Shown: positions 31,641-42,950 of the stretch, piece after piece
Layout of the letters: each line of letters begins with the position of its first letter
Numbering within the stretch: position 1 is the first letter of the stretch
Assembly: GCA_033557465.1 (NCBI GenBank)
Contig: CM066033.1
Span: forward strand, 236,036,109 to 236,100,108
Length of the DNA: 64,000 nt
Reading direction: 5' to 3'
From: Ichthyophis bannanicus
Lineage: Eukaryota; Chordata; Amphibia; Gymnophiona; Ichthyophiidae
Position numbers and translations under genes: made by a program
Notes under the pieces: generated by a model
The model's database searches: none
Told to the model about the DNA's origin: nothing
What the model saw: the letters and a program-made list of their open reading frames with translations, nothing else

Positions 31641-31965
31641 TGCTTCAGCAAACGGAAGCCTGAAGTATTTCCGTGGGTCACAGGTAAGACATGTTTTTGA
31701 TTTCGCTAGTTACAGCCGAGTTAAAAAAAAAAAAAAAAAAAAAGAAAGAAAAAAAAAAAAAGAGTAATACTGAGGGGGGTAGGTTCCAGCGTTGCTTCTG
31801 TTGGGCCTTCCTATTCTTTCTTTCCGCTGAGGGACTGGCCTTGTTCAAGTTTTTCAGTCACAGCGTGAAAGGACTTTATCTCCTGTTCATAGTTCTCTTT
31901 GCTGGGTAGTTAATAAGTTGAAATAAATACATACATACTTGTTTCTCTGGTGAGTCTGCTTTGTC
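31641..31965 (+). other. DIRS E 3' UTR with A-rich tract
   Basis: Non-coding. An A-rich stretch with scattered G runs from about 31721 to 31763. Confidence 0.6.
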
Positions 31966-31979
31966 AATAGGTTACTGGT

Positions 31980-32869
31980 AATTCAAAAACCCCAATATTG
32001 CGAGTCAACATTAACTGGACATGAATGGATACACCCTGGTACAGGTCAAAGGTTTTTTCGTAAATGGAACACTGACTGTAACCCCACACATGTGGTATAT
32101 TTGTTACAGTGCCCGTGTTTGTTAGTATATGAGGGTAGAACCTCCAGAATGATTAGGACTCATCTTAGTGAACATGCTTCTCAGGTCCGGAATAAGATGT
32201 CGTCAGCTCCAATAGTTGACCATTGTTTATCACATAACCATGAATTCTCTCAATTGCATTGGACGATGACCATATCCCCCTTGATCCTCGAGGGGGTGAT
32301 CGTATTGCCGTGTTGCAGCGTCACGAGCAGTCTTGGATTTTCAGATTGAACACAGTGGCACCTTCTGGATTGAATAAAGAAATTGATTGGGCGAGCCTGT
32401 ATTAAGACATCATCCATGACGCGGCAGGGTTCCCCTGAACTTGTGGGGTGTCCCTGTTGCTGGATTGGACCTCTGTTGTGAGTAATGGTTGGTTCTAGCC
32501 AATAGGGAGATTCCTCCTGGAGAATATATCGAGTGGTGTAACCTCGGCGTCTTTTGGCAGTCAGCACAGAAGAAAGTGGAATGTGCTTGAAACGGGGAGC
32601 TCTACCTGAAAGGTGCACATTGCGCCTTACTTACTGGATACTGTGTTGTGCTTTGGGCTGCTGAAGCTAGCATTGAACATCACGAAAGCTTAGAACTCCG
32701 ATGAAAGTTAAGTTTTATTCATACACGTATGGTTTCTAAAAAATGGATGTTGCCATCTGGTGTGGTTAGACTACAATTCTAGCCTCCCTTGGCTTCCTCC
32801 GACAAAAAGTTTCTTTAATTCATATACATATTTCTTGGGGTAGATAGTTGTTTGGTAGTTTGTTACTGT
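31980..32869 (+). mobile_element. Penelope-like element fragment (3' part)
   Basis: Inserted in the right ITR of DIRS E with a 14-bp target duplication, AATAGGTTACTGGT at 31966-31979 and 32870-32883. It encodes a GIY-YIG endonuclease remnant and, downstream at about 32566-32604, a GAAAC-containing motif of the kind found in Penelope terminal repeats with hammerhead ribozymes. The element is truncated at its 5' end, lacking RT. Confidence 0.8.
32015..32349 (+). pseudogene. GIY-YIG endonuclease domain of a Penelope-like element
   Basis: The frame reads HVVYLLQCPCLLVYEGRTSR (about 32089-32148). The GIY and YIG counterparts are VVYLL and VYEG, with two Cys between. Downstream are the conserved Arg and the HLSEHASQVRN block and IVDHCLSHNHEF. 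The preceding GQRFFRKWNTDC block also fits Penelope elements. This domain would nick target DNA for retrotransposition. The Gly-to-Glu change in the second motif and the missing RT mean it is not functional. Confidence 0.8.
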
Positions 32870-32875
32870 AATAGG

Positions 32876-33042
32876 TTACTGGTGGCAAGAGGCAGACACC
32901 GGAGGGATATACTGGTGATGTCGCAAAAGGAGGAGTTTCTCAGTCTCCAAGCTGCCAGATGAGATGGGCAACCCAGAGGTTCCGGGACTAGACTGGTTCC
33001 ACTCCAGGAACAACAAATAGCAGGTAAGTCTAATTTCACCTT
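32876..33042 (-). repeat. right ITR of DIRS E
   Basis: Pairs with 22731-22870. Ends AATAGCAGGTAAGTCTAATT followed by TCACCTT, as predicted by the ICR. The inner start of this end lies to the left of the Penelope insertion (about 31950-31979). Confidence 0.85.
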
Positions 33043-33295
33043 ATTTCCCTCCCTTCCTCCCTCCCCACACCCACCCACCCCTGGGATAATCATAGCTTTA
33101 TAGGTACTTACACATCTTAAGACAGGAGGTGCTCTCAGGTGAAGCTTGTTATCCAAATCAGTCAAACACTAAGCTCTAAGATTAATTAAGCTTCAGGTGA
33201 ACAAGGTATTAGTTACAGTTTTATTGGTATAAATATCCATAGCAACCCTTAGTAAGTAAAGAACTTAAAGATCTAAACAAAACCTTAAAACTAAG

Positions 33296-34178
33296 ATGCA
33301 GACAGCAGTCCAGCAGCGAGATGGGGGCTTTCCAGTCTTTTGCATTGAGTGTCACATGTATGATTTTCTCCCAGTTGGTGAGAGGTCTTACGTGTGCACT
33401 AGGTGCAAGGAGCTCTTTGCTCTCAGGGAACGAATCCGTTCTCTAGAGGCTAGAGTAGTAGACTTGGAAAACATAAGAAAGACAGAGGTACATAGACGAG
33501 ACCTACAGGGATATAGTCCTGAAGTCCCACATCCAGTCTGGCAGCATCCCTGTTGCCATGGAGGAGAGAGGGCACGTGACAAGAGAGCATCACCCTGGTT
33601 TGGTAGGAAGTGATCCTGTAACTAGGAGCTGTCCTCCAGGTGATGTAAAACCCTCTCGCACCGAGGAAGTTTCTCCAGTGCCATGTGCCCATGAGGGAAG
33701 GGTTAGGACAGCCATTATAGTTGGTGATTCGATCATTAGGCATGTAGATAGCTGGGTGGCTGGTGGACGTGAGGATTGCCTGGTAACATGCCTGCCTGGT
33801 GCGAAGGTAGCGGACCTCACGCGCCACCTAGATAAGGTCTTAGATAGTGCTGGGGAGGAGTCTGCTGTCTTGGTACATGTCGTTACCAATGACATAGGAA
33901 AATGTGGTAGGGAGGTTCTGGAGGCTAAATTTAGGATTTTAGGTAGGAAGTTGAAATCCAGAACTTCCAGGGTAGCGTTCTCCGAAATGCTTCCCGTTCC
34001 ACGTGCAGGACCGAAAAGGCAGGCAGAGCTCTGGAGTCTCAATGCGTGGATGAGACAATGGTGCAGAGATGAGGGTTTTGGATTTGTGAGGAACTGGGGA
34101 ACATTCTGGGGAAAGGAGGGGCTCTTCCGAAGGGATGGCTTCACCTTAACCGGGATGGAACCAGGCTGTTGGCATTGA
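33296..34178 (+). pseudogene. CR1 ORF1: zinc-finger and esterase domains, frameshifted
   Basis: The first part (33296-33613) has a Cys4-like finger (CIECHMYDF…YVCTRCKEL) followed by a coiled-coil-like RERIRSLEARVVDLEN segment. After a frameshift (about 33560-33610) the esterase domain reads IIVGDSIIRHVDSW (catalytic Ser in GDS) near 33715-33760, VTNDIGKCG near 33880, then SLNAWMRQWC near 34036 and a degraded RRDGFTLTGMEPG end near 34130 where the Asp-x-x-His box should be. The His is lost. Confidence 0.75.
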
Positions 34179-34439
34179 CCTTTAAAAAGGAGAGAGAGCA
34201 GCTTTTAAACTAGATAATAGGGGAAAGCCAACAGTTGCCCAGGAGCGAATGGTTCGGAAGAATGTATCCTTGAAGGATACTACCAAAAGCAGAGAGGTTC
34301 CAAAAAAGAGTAAAGTAACCCAAATGCCCTTGAGTATGGAGCAGACAGAGCTTAAAGATTCCAAATTACCCATGCCTACCAATAGCCAAATTAATATGAA
34401 TAAAATACAGTCTCTAAAAATGCTTGTATGCAAATGCTA

Positions 34440-36028
34440 GAAGTCTAAAAAATAAGATGGGAGAGTTGGAATATCAGAGACATGGTGGAAGGAAGTCAAC
34501 CAGTGGGACACTGATACCTGGGTACAAACTATATCGTAATGATAGAGCTGATCAAATTGGTGGAGGGGTTGCGCTCTGTTAGAGAGGGCATTGAGTCAGA
34601 AAGGATTAAAGTTTTGCAGGAAACAAAATTTGCTGTAGAATCTCTATGGATTGAAATTCCATGTAAAAAAGGGAAGGCGATGGCAGTGGGGGTATACTAT
34701 CGACAGCCTGGCCAGAATGAACAATTGGATGATGAAATGCTCAAAGAAATCAAGGAAGCTAACAAAAGTTACAGCGTAGTAATAATAAAGGGTGATTTCA
34801 ATTACCCCGGTATCGACTGGGTCAGTGTCATGGCAGGACATGCTAGGGAGATAAAGTTCCTAGATGACATAAATGACTGCTTCTTGGAGCAGCTGGTTCA
34901 TGAACCGACCAGAGGGGAAGCCATATTAGACCTAGTCCTTAGTGGAACACCAGATCCTAGTGCAAGAGATAAGGGTGTTGGGGCCACTTGGCAATAGTGA
35001 TCATTGCATGATCGCCTTTGATTTAATTAGTGGAGGAGGGATTGTAAGGAAATCCACAGTACTACCTTTAAACTTTCGAAAGGGAGACTATGATAAAATG
35101 AGGAAAATAGTTAAGAAAAAAACTAAAAGGAGCAGTTGCAAAGGTTAAAGACATCGAGCTTGGGTGTTGTTGAAAAATACTATCTTGGAAGCACAGACCA
35201 GCTGTATTCCATGCTTTAAGAAAAGTGGAAGGAAGTCCAAAAAACTACCAGCATGATTTAAAGGTGAGGTCAGAGAGGCGGCTGTTGCCAAAAAAGCATC
35301 TTTCAGGAAATGGATAAAAGAGCCAAACGATGAAACCTGGAAACAGCACAAGCACTGGCAAGTCAAATGCAAGGCATTGATAAAGCAGGCAAAGGAAGAA
35401 TTTGAGAAGAAACTTGCTGCGAAAGCAAAAACGCGAAATAAAGATTTTTTTCAAGTACATTCGTAGCAAAAAACCTGTGTGAGTCAGTTGGTCCATTATA
35501 TGATAGAGGAGTTAAAGGGGCACTAAGAGGCGACAAGGCAATAGCGGAGAGACTGAATGAATTCTTTGCTTCGGTCTTTACTGAGGAAGATGTAGGGATA
35601 TTACCCATGACTAAAGTGGTATTTAAAGGTGCGGAAGAATTGAAGGAAATATCGATACATCGGGAAGATGTATTACAACTATTAGATAAACTGAAGAGTA
35701 GCAAATCACCTGGGCCGGATGGTATACATCCAAGGGTGTTGAAAGAACTGAAATATGAGATTGCAGACCTGCTATTAGTAATCTGTGAGCTATCATTAAA
35801 ATCATCTGTAATACCTGAAGATTGGAGGATCGCCAATGTAACACCAATTTTTAAAAAGGGTTCCAGGGGTGATCTGGGAAACTACAGACCGGTGAGCCTG
35901 ACATCCGTACCGGGAAAAATGGTAGAAACCATCATAAAGAATAAAATTACTCTGCATGTAGATAGTCATGGCCTAATGGGAGACAGCCAACATGGCTTTA
36001 GACAAGGAAGATCTTGTCTTACTAATCT

Positions 36029-36060
<32 letters not shown>

Positions 36061-37252
36061 GTGTGAATAAACAGGTGGACAAAGGTGAGTCGGTTGATAT
36101 AGTGTATCTGGACTTTCAGAAAGCTTTTGACAAGGTCCCTCATCAGAGACTTTTGGCAAAACTAAAGATAGGATAGGCAGTGTACTACTGTGGATCAGGA
36201 ACTGGTTAAAAGATAGAAAGCAGAGGGTTGGGCTAAATGGCCAATTTTCCCAATGGAGAAAGGTGAATAGTGGTGTACCCCAGGGATCTGTGCTGGGTCC
36301 GCTGCTTTTTGACATATTCCACTTTCCAGGTCATTTATGAATAACGAGTGAGGTTATCAAATTTGCAGATGACACCAAACTATTTAAAGTTGTTAAAACC
36401 CAAGAGGATTGTGGAAAATTGCAGGAGGATCTTGATAAATTGGAGAACTGGGCATCAAAATGGCAGATGAAATTTAATGTGGACAAATGCAAAGTTTTGC
36501 ACCTAGGGAAGAACAACCCAAACTATGGTTACACGATGCAAGGTTCCACATTAGGAACCACCACCCAGGAAAAAGATTTAGGCGTCATTGTGGATACCAT
36601 GTTAAAACCCTCAGCCCAGTGTGCAGCGGCGGCCAAGAGAGCAAATAGAATGCTAGGTATGATAAGGAAAGGAATGGAAAATAAAACAAAAGATATTATA
36701 ATGCCTCTATATCGTTCCATGGTGAGACCGCACCTTGAATATTGTGTGCAATTCTGGTCGCTGTATCTTAAGAAGGATATAGCGTTATTAGAAAAGGTTC
36801 AGAGAAGAGCCACCAAAATGTTAAAGGGGATGGAAGGATACTCCTATGAAGAAAGGCTAAAAAGGTTAGGGCTCTTTAACCTGGAAAAGAGACGGCTGAG
36901 GGGAGATATGATAGAAGTCTATAAATTAATGAATGGAGTGGAACGGGTAAACGTAGATAGTTTGTTTACGTTTTCAGAATATAGAAAGACTAGGGGACAT
37001 GCAATGAAGCTACAAGGTAAACTATTTAAGACTAATAAAAGAAAATATTTTTTCACTCAACGTGTAATCAAACTCTGGAATTTGTTACCGGAGGATGTAG
37101 TAAAGGCTGTTAGTGTAGCTGGGTTTTTAAAAAAGGTTTGGGAAGTTCCTGGAGGAAAGGTCCATAAGCCATTATTAAGAAGGGACCCAGGATATCAATG
37201 CTTGACCCAGTACAAGCATTGTGGAACCTGTGTATTTAGGGGAAACTGCTAG
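34440..37252 (+). pseudogene. CR1 ORF2: endonuclease-reverse transcriptase, broken
   Basis: Endonuclease remnants: KKGKAMAVGVYYRQPGQNEQ near 34660, IIKGDFNYPGIDW near 34785, GNSDHCMIAFD near 34990. RT remnants: KSPGPDGIHPRVL near 35703, GNYRPVSLTSVPGKM near 35877, then the QHGFRQGRSCLTNL block ending at a run of 28 T (36030-36057). After it follow [18 protein letters not shown] near 36098, [11 protein letters not shown] near 36274 and FADDTKLF near 36362-36385. A clean C-terminal ORF spans 36419-37252. Several frameshifts and stops. Confidence 0.82.
36030..36057 (+). repeat. poly-T run inside LINE ORF2
   Basis: 28 consecutive T replace what should be a few Leu/Phe codons after SCLTNL; the reading resumes with GVNKQVDKGE-like sequence. 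Confidence 0.9.
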
Positions 37253-38603
37253 ATACATATGACCTAGATTGGCCACTGTTGGAAACAGGATACTGGGCTT
37301 GATGGACCTTGGTATGATCCAGTATGGCATATCTTATGTTCTGTGTTATGTTCCTATCCTTTCCCTCTGTATTTGTTTGATTTTTTTTTTTTAATGTACT
37401 TGGTTCTCATCTTCACCACCTCCACTGTGAGGCTGTTCTATGCATCCTCACCCCTTCATAAAGAAATATTTCCCAGATGATTCAAAGTCTATCCCTTTTC
37501 ACCTTTTTCTCATGATGCCGCCTCATTCCAGAACTTCTTTCAACTGGAAGAAGTCCACCTCCTGTGCCTTTATTCCACAGAGATATGTAAATATCTCTAT
37601 CATATCGCCCTTCTAATGCTTTTCCTGCAAGTTTACGTGTTGAGTTCTTTAAGTCTATCTCCCATATGCCTTATGACGAAGGACACTGATCATTTTAGTA
37701 GCCATCCTCTGGACAGACTCCATCCTGTTTATATCCATTTGAAGGTACGGTTCTTAAAGTTGTACACAGCATTCTAAATGAAGTCTCACTAGAGGCTTGT
37801 ACAAAGACCCTTTTTCTGTTGGCCGTTTCTTTTCCTATGCACCCAAGTATCCTTCTGTTGTGTGTGGTGTGTTTTTTAAATTTCTGTCATCTTTTTTACC
37901 TGTTTGGCCATTTCAGGATCATCTGATATGATCACCCTCACATCTTGCTCTTCTTTTGTGCACCGAGGTACTTCACCCCTATACTGTACCACTTCCTGGG
38001 TTTTTGCAGCACAAATGCATGACTGTGCATTATTTTTAGCATTAAATTTTAACACTCATATTCTTGATGGCTCTTCAGTCTAAGCTATATCCCCTCCTCA
38101 TGCTGTCCATAACTTCCAGTTGCAGATTCTGATATTATCTGCAAAGGGGCATAACCTTCCTGATAGAACTTTGCAATATCACTTACAAAAAAATGTTAAA
38201 ATTAACAAAATCAAGGACCAGTCTCCGTGGCACATCATGCACCTCCCCAGTTTCTTATCCAGTTGGTCACTTGAGGGTCCATCCCAAGATCAATCTGTCA
38301 TCGCCAACATGGAACAGTGTCAAAGGTCTTGCTAAATGCTAAGTAATACCACATTTAGCATTCTCCCCGCGTTCAGTTCTCTGGTCATCCAGCCAAATCA
38401 ATCAGATTTGTCTGACAAGATCTACCTCTAGTAAAAGCCATGCTGTCTTGAGTCCTGTAATCCCTTGGATTTCAGAATCCTCACCACAGAGGTCAGACGT
38501 TTACTGGTCAGTAGTTAACAACCTCTTTCTTACTTCTGCTTTTTGGGACAGGAATTGCATTTGCCCATCTCCAGACCTCTGGGATCTCTGCTAACTCTGG
38601 TTA

Positions 38604-39300
38604 GGTTCTTGATATACCATCTTTCTATTTACTATCAAAGCAGTTTACAATGTACAATACAATATATATAGGAAAAAAAAACTGTGCATATAGGGCAGAA
38701 CAAAAAAAGAAAGAGTAATCCTTCTCCCCAGGCAGCCATCAGAGGCCCGAATGCCTCCTCAAATAGATATGTTTTCAGTAAGGAGCAGAACTTGTGATAG
38801 AGTTGTTCTAATTGTAAATGCAGTGGTAGACTGTTCCAAAGCAAAGGGGATTTAATAAAGAAAGTGCATTGTCGAGCCAATTCCTATTTAATACAATATG
38901 GAAGGGGAATGTAAAGACTGTTAGACTGAAGGGATGGTAGGGCTCATGCAGGGGCATACAAAGTAAGGAGTGATCAAGGTTCAGGGGTTCCGTTGTGGAA
39001 GGCTTTGTCAGCCAGGGTAAGGATTTTAAAAGAAATCTGGAAGGAAAAAGGAGCCAATAATGTTGTGTGACAAGATTGGTCAGGCACAAAGAGAGCGGAA
39101 AACTCTTGCTAATCCCACAGGAACACAAAGGAGCAAGAGAAGTGGATGTGCACAAATGCCTTTATTAGGTCCCCTATGCGTTTCGGCCGGAGCCGCCTTC
39201 GGGGGGAATTAAAGGCACTACGCGTAGGGGACCTAATAAAGGCATTTGTGCACATCCACTTCTCTTGCTCCTTTGTGTTCTCGTGTGACAAGATTGGACA
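38604..39300 (-). mobile_element. L2-like LINE 3' fragment, antisense
   Basis: The minus strand from about 39155 to 38640 encodes LINE C-terminal blocks: FLLKSLPWLTKP (cf. FKILTLAYKAL), then SPLLWNSLPLHLQLEQLYHK and LLKTYLFEEAF. That ending is typical of L2-type ORFs. The 3' UTR follows toward 38604. It is interrupted by the palindromic insertion at 39080-39282. The far boundary is uncertain. Confidence 0.6.
39080..39282. mobile_element. 203-bp inverted-dimer insertion with 15-bp target duplication
   Basis: GTGTGACAAGATTGG occurs at 39065-39079 and 39283-39297. The insert holds two ~60-bp arms in reverse complement (left about 39119-39180, right about 39220-39281). The left end extends ~40 nt beyond the arm. 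On the minus strand the left unit contains a hammerhead-like stretch (GGCCGAAACGCATAGGGG near 39172-39190) followed by ACCTAATAAAGGC. Interpreted as two tail fragments of a Penelope-like element joined in opposite orientations. Confidence 0.8.
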
Positions 39301-39302
39301 GC

Positions 39303-39480
39303 AGAGCTTGCCAGTACTTCACCAGACCAACCATTAGGCAGACTAGATGGTTGCCTAGGGCAGAAGCTTCTGGGGTCTGGCAAAGAGCAGGGTGTTAAAG
39401 TTAAATAAATTTTGACAGCCCAGGGGGTGTAAGGTTTAAGGTTTTTCCTAGAACACCAATACCTAACTCTTGGGCTGGCC
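39303..39480. other. unassigned, probably old repeat
   Basis: Sequence such as GGTTGCCTAGGGCAGAAGCT and CTAACTCTTGGGCTGGCC looks like an ancient interspersed repeat, but I cannot name it. Confidence 0.35.
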
Positions 39481-39802
39481 CTGTCATTACCCTCTGATGA
39501 ATCCCAACTGCCCCATCACTTTGTCCGCTTTTAGTTTTGCTAGGTTCTCATGAGCTTAGAGTTCTACCTCGCTCCCATTCTGGTTTATTTTTTTGTTTTC
39601 TGAGGTCCCATTCCCAGTCCATCTATGAACACAGAACAGAACTAATTTTTGACTTTTACACTTGATTTTCAGTGCTTCCTTGCACTTCCTCCTGTTGCTA
39701 ATGTACCTTTAAAAAAAAAAAAAAAAAGTCTTACTGTATGTGCTTTTTTTTTTCCTTCCATTTGCATCTTTGCTTTCCTGACTACTTTACTTTTACCAGC
39801 TT

Positions 39803-41510
39803 CCGTTGTTGTTAAGTGCTGTTGACTCATGCGACCCTCTGGATAGTTGACCTAAACTGTGTGTGTTTGTTAGTCAGGTGGCTTATTGTTGATAGTGGCA
39901 CCCATAGACACTGCTGTTGTATCGAACCATCTAATTGCCGGCCTTCCTCTCTTGCCTTGAACTTCTACCTTGCCAAGTCTTTCTCTAATGATCTCTCTCT
40001 TCGCATGATGTGTCCAAAGTATGAAAGTCGAAGTCTTGTTATCTGAGTTTCTAAGGAAAGCTTAGGTTTGATCTCCTCTAGTATTGACTGGTTTGTTTTT
40101 TGGGCAGTCCATGATATACACAGTATTCATCGCTAGCACCATAATTCAAAGGCATTGATTTTCTTCCTCTATCTTTTTTACTGTCCATCTTTCGCATCCA
40201 TATGATATTGTTGAAAATACCTTGGCTTGGACGTCTCTCTTTGTATGGAGAGAAATCTCTACTCTTGAGAATCTTTGCCTAGGTCCTTTATAGCCATTCT
40301 CTGCCAAGAGCGTTGCGTCTCGTTTATTTATTTTTTTGATTGCTTGCCTTTCTTTATTGATTGATGATCCAAGTAGGTTAAAGTTGTCAACTATTTCAAT
40401 TTCTTCTCCATCAATGATGAACTTATTGATTTTTGCCAGTTGTCGGGATCTTTGTCTTAACATTAAGGTGCAGGCCTATTTTAAGACTATGTACCTTGAT
40501 CTTGAGAAGCAAATGTTTCAGATCATCTTCACTTTCAGACAGCAATGTATCATCAGCATAGCGAAGGTTGTTGAGTCTTCCACCAATCTTCACACCTTAG
40601 TTGCCTTCATACAGTCCTGCTTCTCTGATGATTTGTTCTGCATATAAATTAATGATGTAGGGGAGAAAGTATGCAGCCTTGTTGTACACCTTTGCTGATT
40701 TTTAAACCATTTTGTTTTTCCTAGTTCCTTTGGTTCTCTTGCACAACCTTTACATTGATCAAGAAGCAACGGTTCGATCAGGTGTTTCTGGTATACCCAT
40801 TCTTCTTACGTTTCTCATGGTTTACACAGTCAAGTCTTGATGTAGTCAATAAAACACATATGGATATCCTTTTGGTATATGTATATATATATATGTCTTT
40901 TTTTTTTTTTCCAAGGCTCCATCTCGCATCTGCTTGCAGTTCAGACGGGTCTCGTTTCTCACCCTTGCTTGCAGTTCAGACGGGTTGTAGTCTGATGAAT
41001 GATCTTGAGTAGAATCTTGCTGGCATGTGGAATCAGAGCAATTGTGTGATAATTTCCACAGTCAGTTGGGTCACCTTTCTTATGTATTGGTGTGAATACA
41101 AATCTTTTCCAGTCAGTTGGCCATTGTGTTGTCTTCCAAATTTCCTGACAGAGCCTTGTATGTAACAGCTGCATCAGATTGCTGTAATACTTCAATGGGA
41201 ATGCCATCAATGCCCAGTGCTTTGTTCTTTGATAAAGCTTTCAATGCTGCTTCGACTTCATCACCAATGGTTCCTAATCATAAGGTACAGGTTGAAACGG
41301 CTGTTGGTTTGCTTGATCTTTATGGTATGATGACTCTGTATGTTTCCACTTTTTTAAATCTTCTCAGCATCATTCAACATGAATCCTTGAGCATCTTGTA
41401 GCATTCTAATTCGAGCCTGCAATTTTTTCTTTAACTCTTGTAGCTTTAAGAAAACCAATCTTCTTCCTCTAATAGTTTGATTCTGTTTCTTTGCATGCGT
41501 CATTGTAGTA
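39803..41510 (-). mobile_element. RTE (BovB-type) LINE, antisense, degenerate
   Basis: The minus strand encodes an RTE-type RT: DWKRFVFTPIHKKGDPTDCG and NYHTIALIPHASKILLKIIH (41030-41130), then downstream EIEIVDNFNLLGSSI (about 40370-40400) and VFSTISYGCERWTVKK near 40180-40230. These are landmarks of BovB/RTE LINEs. The 3' tail (GAGGGTCGCATGAGTCAACA on the minus strand, near 39817-39836) also fits. AGCTTC at both edges may be a target duplication in the older CR1. Confidence 0.75.
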
Positions 41511-41640
41511 CTTCTCCTTAGCTTCTCCAGATGTTTGTCTTCCTCTTTTTGTGATCTGTGTTAGTTTTATGAAGACTAACCTCTTTCCTTACCTTTTCAG
41601 CTGCTACTTTTGTAGTGTAGTGTATGAAGCTGTGCTTAGG

Positions 41641-41959
41641 GCTCAAAGTCTGTGCTCCTGGCCAGAGTACATTAGTTAGTGACCCACAGCTTTCACTTTT
41701 CATCGCATGTACTAGGCTAAGTTCAGCTGTGTCTTGATTTTTTTTTAGCTAGGTAATATTTAGGCGTATTTCTGCTTTGATTATGGTTCTTCAGTTCTTT
41801 TAACCAGGGATGTGCTGGAGGGAGCTCCTGGACAGGAACCTTGTTTAAATTTATTTTCTTTAAAGAAATAGTTAATCTTGCCCAGTACATTAGAACTGGC
41901 AAGAGAGCTTTTTGATATGAAATACATCTCTGCTTTTGAGGTGCATTTCAAAGTGTGAA
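41641..41959. other. unassigned, possibly 5' part of old DIRS O
   Basis: No readable block. It lies immediately upstream of the RT remnant of copy O. Confidence 0.35.
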
Positions 41960-42213
41960 AAGCCAAGTTCAGAATCCTTCATTTTCCATATGGAGATAAT
42001 CAGATTAGTCGGTGTCCATTCAGCAAAGATAGTCTGTTCTTGCTAGATATCTCTGAGGCATACTTACATATTCCCATCCAGCAGCAATACTAATGATTTT
42101 TGTCTGCTCCCACATCCTGGGAGGAATTCAGGCTGCCACCTCCAGTTCTGGACTCTGCCCTTTGTGCCTGGTTGTGGCGGCAGTGGAATTTCTGCACAAG
42201 TGAGGAATCCAGG
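41960..42213 (+). pseudogene. old DIRS copy O, piece 1: RT N-terminal part
   Basis: Reads FRILHFPYGDNQ near 41970 (equivalent to FRMETLRSVI), then LFLLDISEAYLHIPIQQQ at about 42030-42085, then VAAVEFLHK-stop-GI up to 42213. The reading continues after element F with HPYVDEW at 49679-49699. Confidence 0.75.
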
Positions 42214-42360
42214 TTCCTAAGTGTCCCTCCAGTCCAGTCCCTTTCCCCTCTGGGTTGTGCTCCCCTTCCAGCAGCTTGGAGACTGAGCATGTTATCTTCT
42301 TAATGACTTTGGGATATAAATACCACTGGCACCTCCCTCCAGCTCCAGTATGCTCAGTCT
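42214..42360 (+). repeat. left ITR of DIRS F
   Basis: TTCCTAAGTGTCCCTCCAG through CCAGCTCCAGTATGCTCAG; pairs with 49510-49679 and closely resembles the left ITR of A (same subfamily). Confidence 0.87.
42313..42321 (+). promoter_or_regulatory. TATA-like box in left ITR of F
   Basis: GATATAAAT, in the same position as the TATATATA of copy A. Confidence 0.4.
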
Positions 42361-42950
42361 CCAAGCAGCTGGAGGGAGTCAGTAAGCCAGGGGACTAGGC
42401 TTACTGGAGAGGCACTTAAGGAGATTGTAGGGGGATTTTCTTCCCTTTCCTTTTTATTTTGTTTATTTACCTTCCCTATTCTTTCAGGCAGGCATCAGGG
42501 GATAGTTCTGAGTGGGGCAGGAGAAGGACCCCCCCTTCTAACCTCTTCGGGCTGAACAGGAAGAGGCTTTGGGGGGGAAAAAGGCTCAAGAGCGGCTCCC
42601 AATCCCGGGAAGAGTAAGGAGCCACTGATCGCTCTATTCTCTGCCTGCCGGGCTGCCCATCTTCAACCATTCTGCCTCGCTGCCGAAGCCCCTTAGATGG
42701 CTGAGCATGGGTGTGGGACGGCATCACCGGAATGACGAGTTAAAGTTTCCTGGCTCGGAGGAGCGCCGGACAGCTGGGCACGCAGCAGCGGCCTGTGTGG
42801 TGAGGAGAGACCATGTGTTGAAGGGAGGCCTGCTGTGTCTGGGTGCGGGGGAGTGCTGGATGAGGCATGCCTTTTTTGTTTTTGCGCATTTTTTTTCCTT
42901 AGGCCTGGCACGTCGGCATCGGGAGCCTGATGTTTGCCTTTGTTGGCTCT
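42361..42950 (+). other. DIRS F leader
   Basis: Non-coding, AT-rich then GC-rich, as in A, E and G. The expected gag ATG with the CxxC motif is absent. Confidence 0.55.

Larger units (their letters stand above)
22731..33042 (+). mobile_element. DIRS-like retrotransposon copy E (with nested CR1 and Penelope)
   Basis: Paired ITRs at 22731-22870 and 32876-33042 share long runs, such as GGAACCTCTGGGTTGCCCAT in reverse complement. Removing the CR1 (24893-28151) and the Penelope fragment (31980-32869) leaves an element of about 6.1 kb with gag, pol and recombinase all recognisable. This is the best-preserved DIRS coding region overall, but it has at least two nonsense codons and several frameshifts. 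Confidence 0.88.
33043..37352 (+). mobile_element. second CR1-type LINE, plus strand, degenerate
   Basis: Contains ORF1 and ORF2 remnants and ends with the CR1-type 3' tail (GATGGACCTTGGTATGATCC, then ATCTTATGTTCT at about 37330-37341). The subfamily differs from the CR1 at 24893. The 5' boundary is uncertain: 33043-33295 may be its 5' UTR. E ends just before it. Confidence 0.8.
37395..41640 (-). mobile_element. old antisense CR1 in three pieces
   Basis: Matches the intact CR1 (24961-26850) in the same orientation but is much more diverged. Pieces: about 37395-38603 (equivalent to 25010-26330), about 39480-39802 (equivalent to 26380-26760), and about 41505-41615 (equivalent to 26757-26870). 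They are separated by an L2-like fragment and an RTE element, which therefore inserted later. Confidence 0.75.

Noticed and set aside
22731..33042. Endogenous retrovirus or LTR retrotransposon
   Set aside because: Terminal repeats are inverted, no protease or DDE integrase is seen, and a tyrosine recombinase is present, so these are DIRS elements.
39119..39281. microRNA-like hairpin
   Set aside because: The arms are too long and the segment is bounded by a 15-bp target duplication, which marks it as an insertion.
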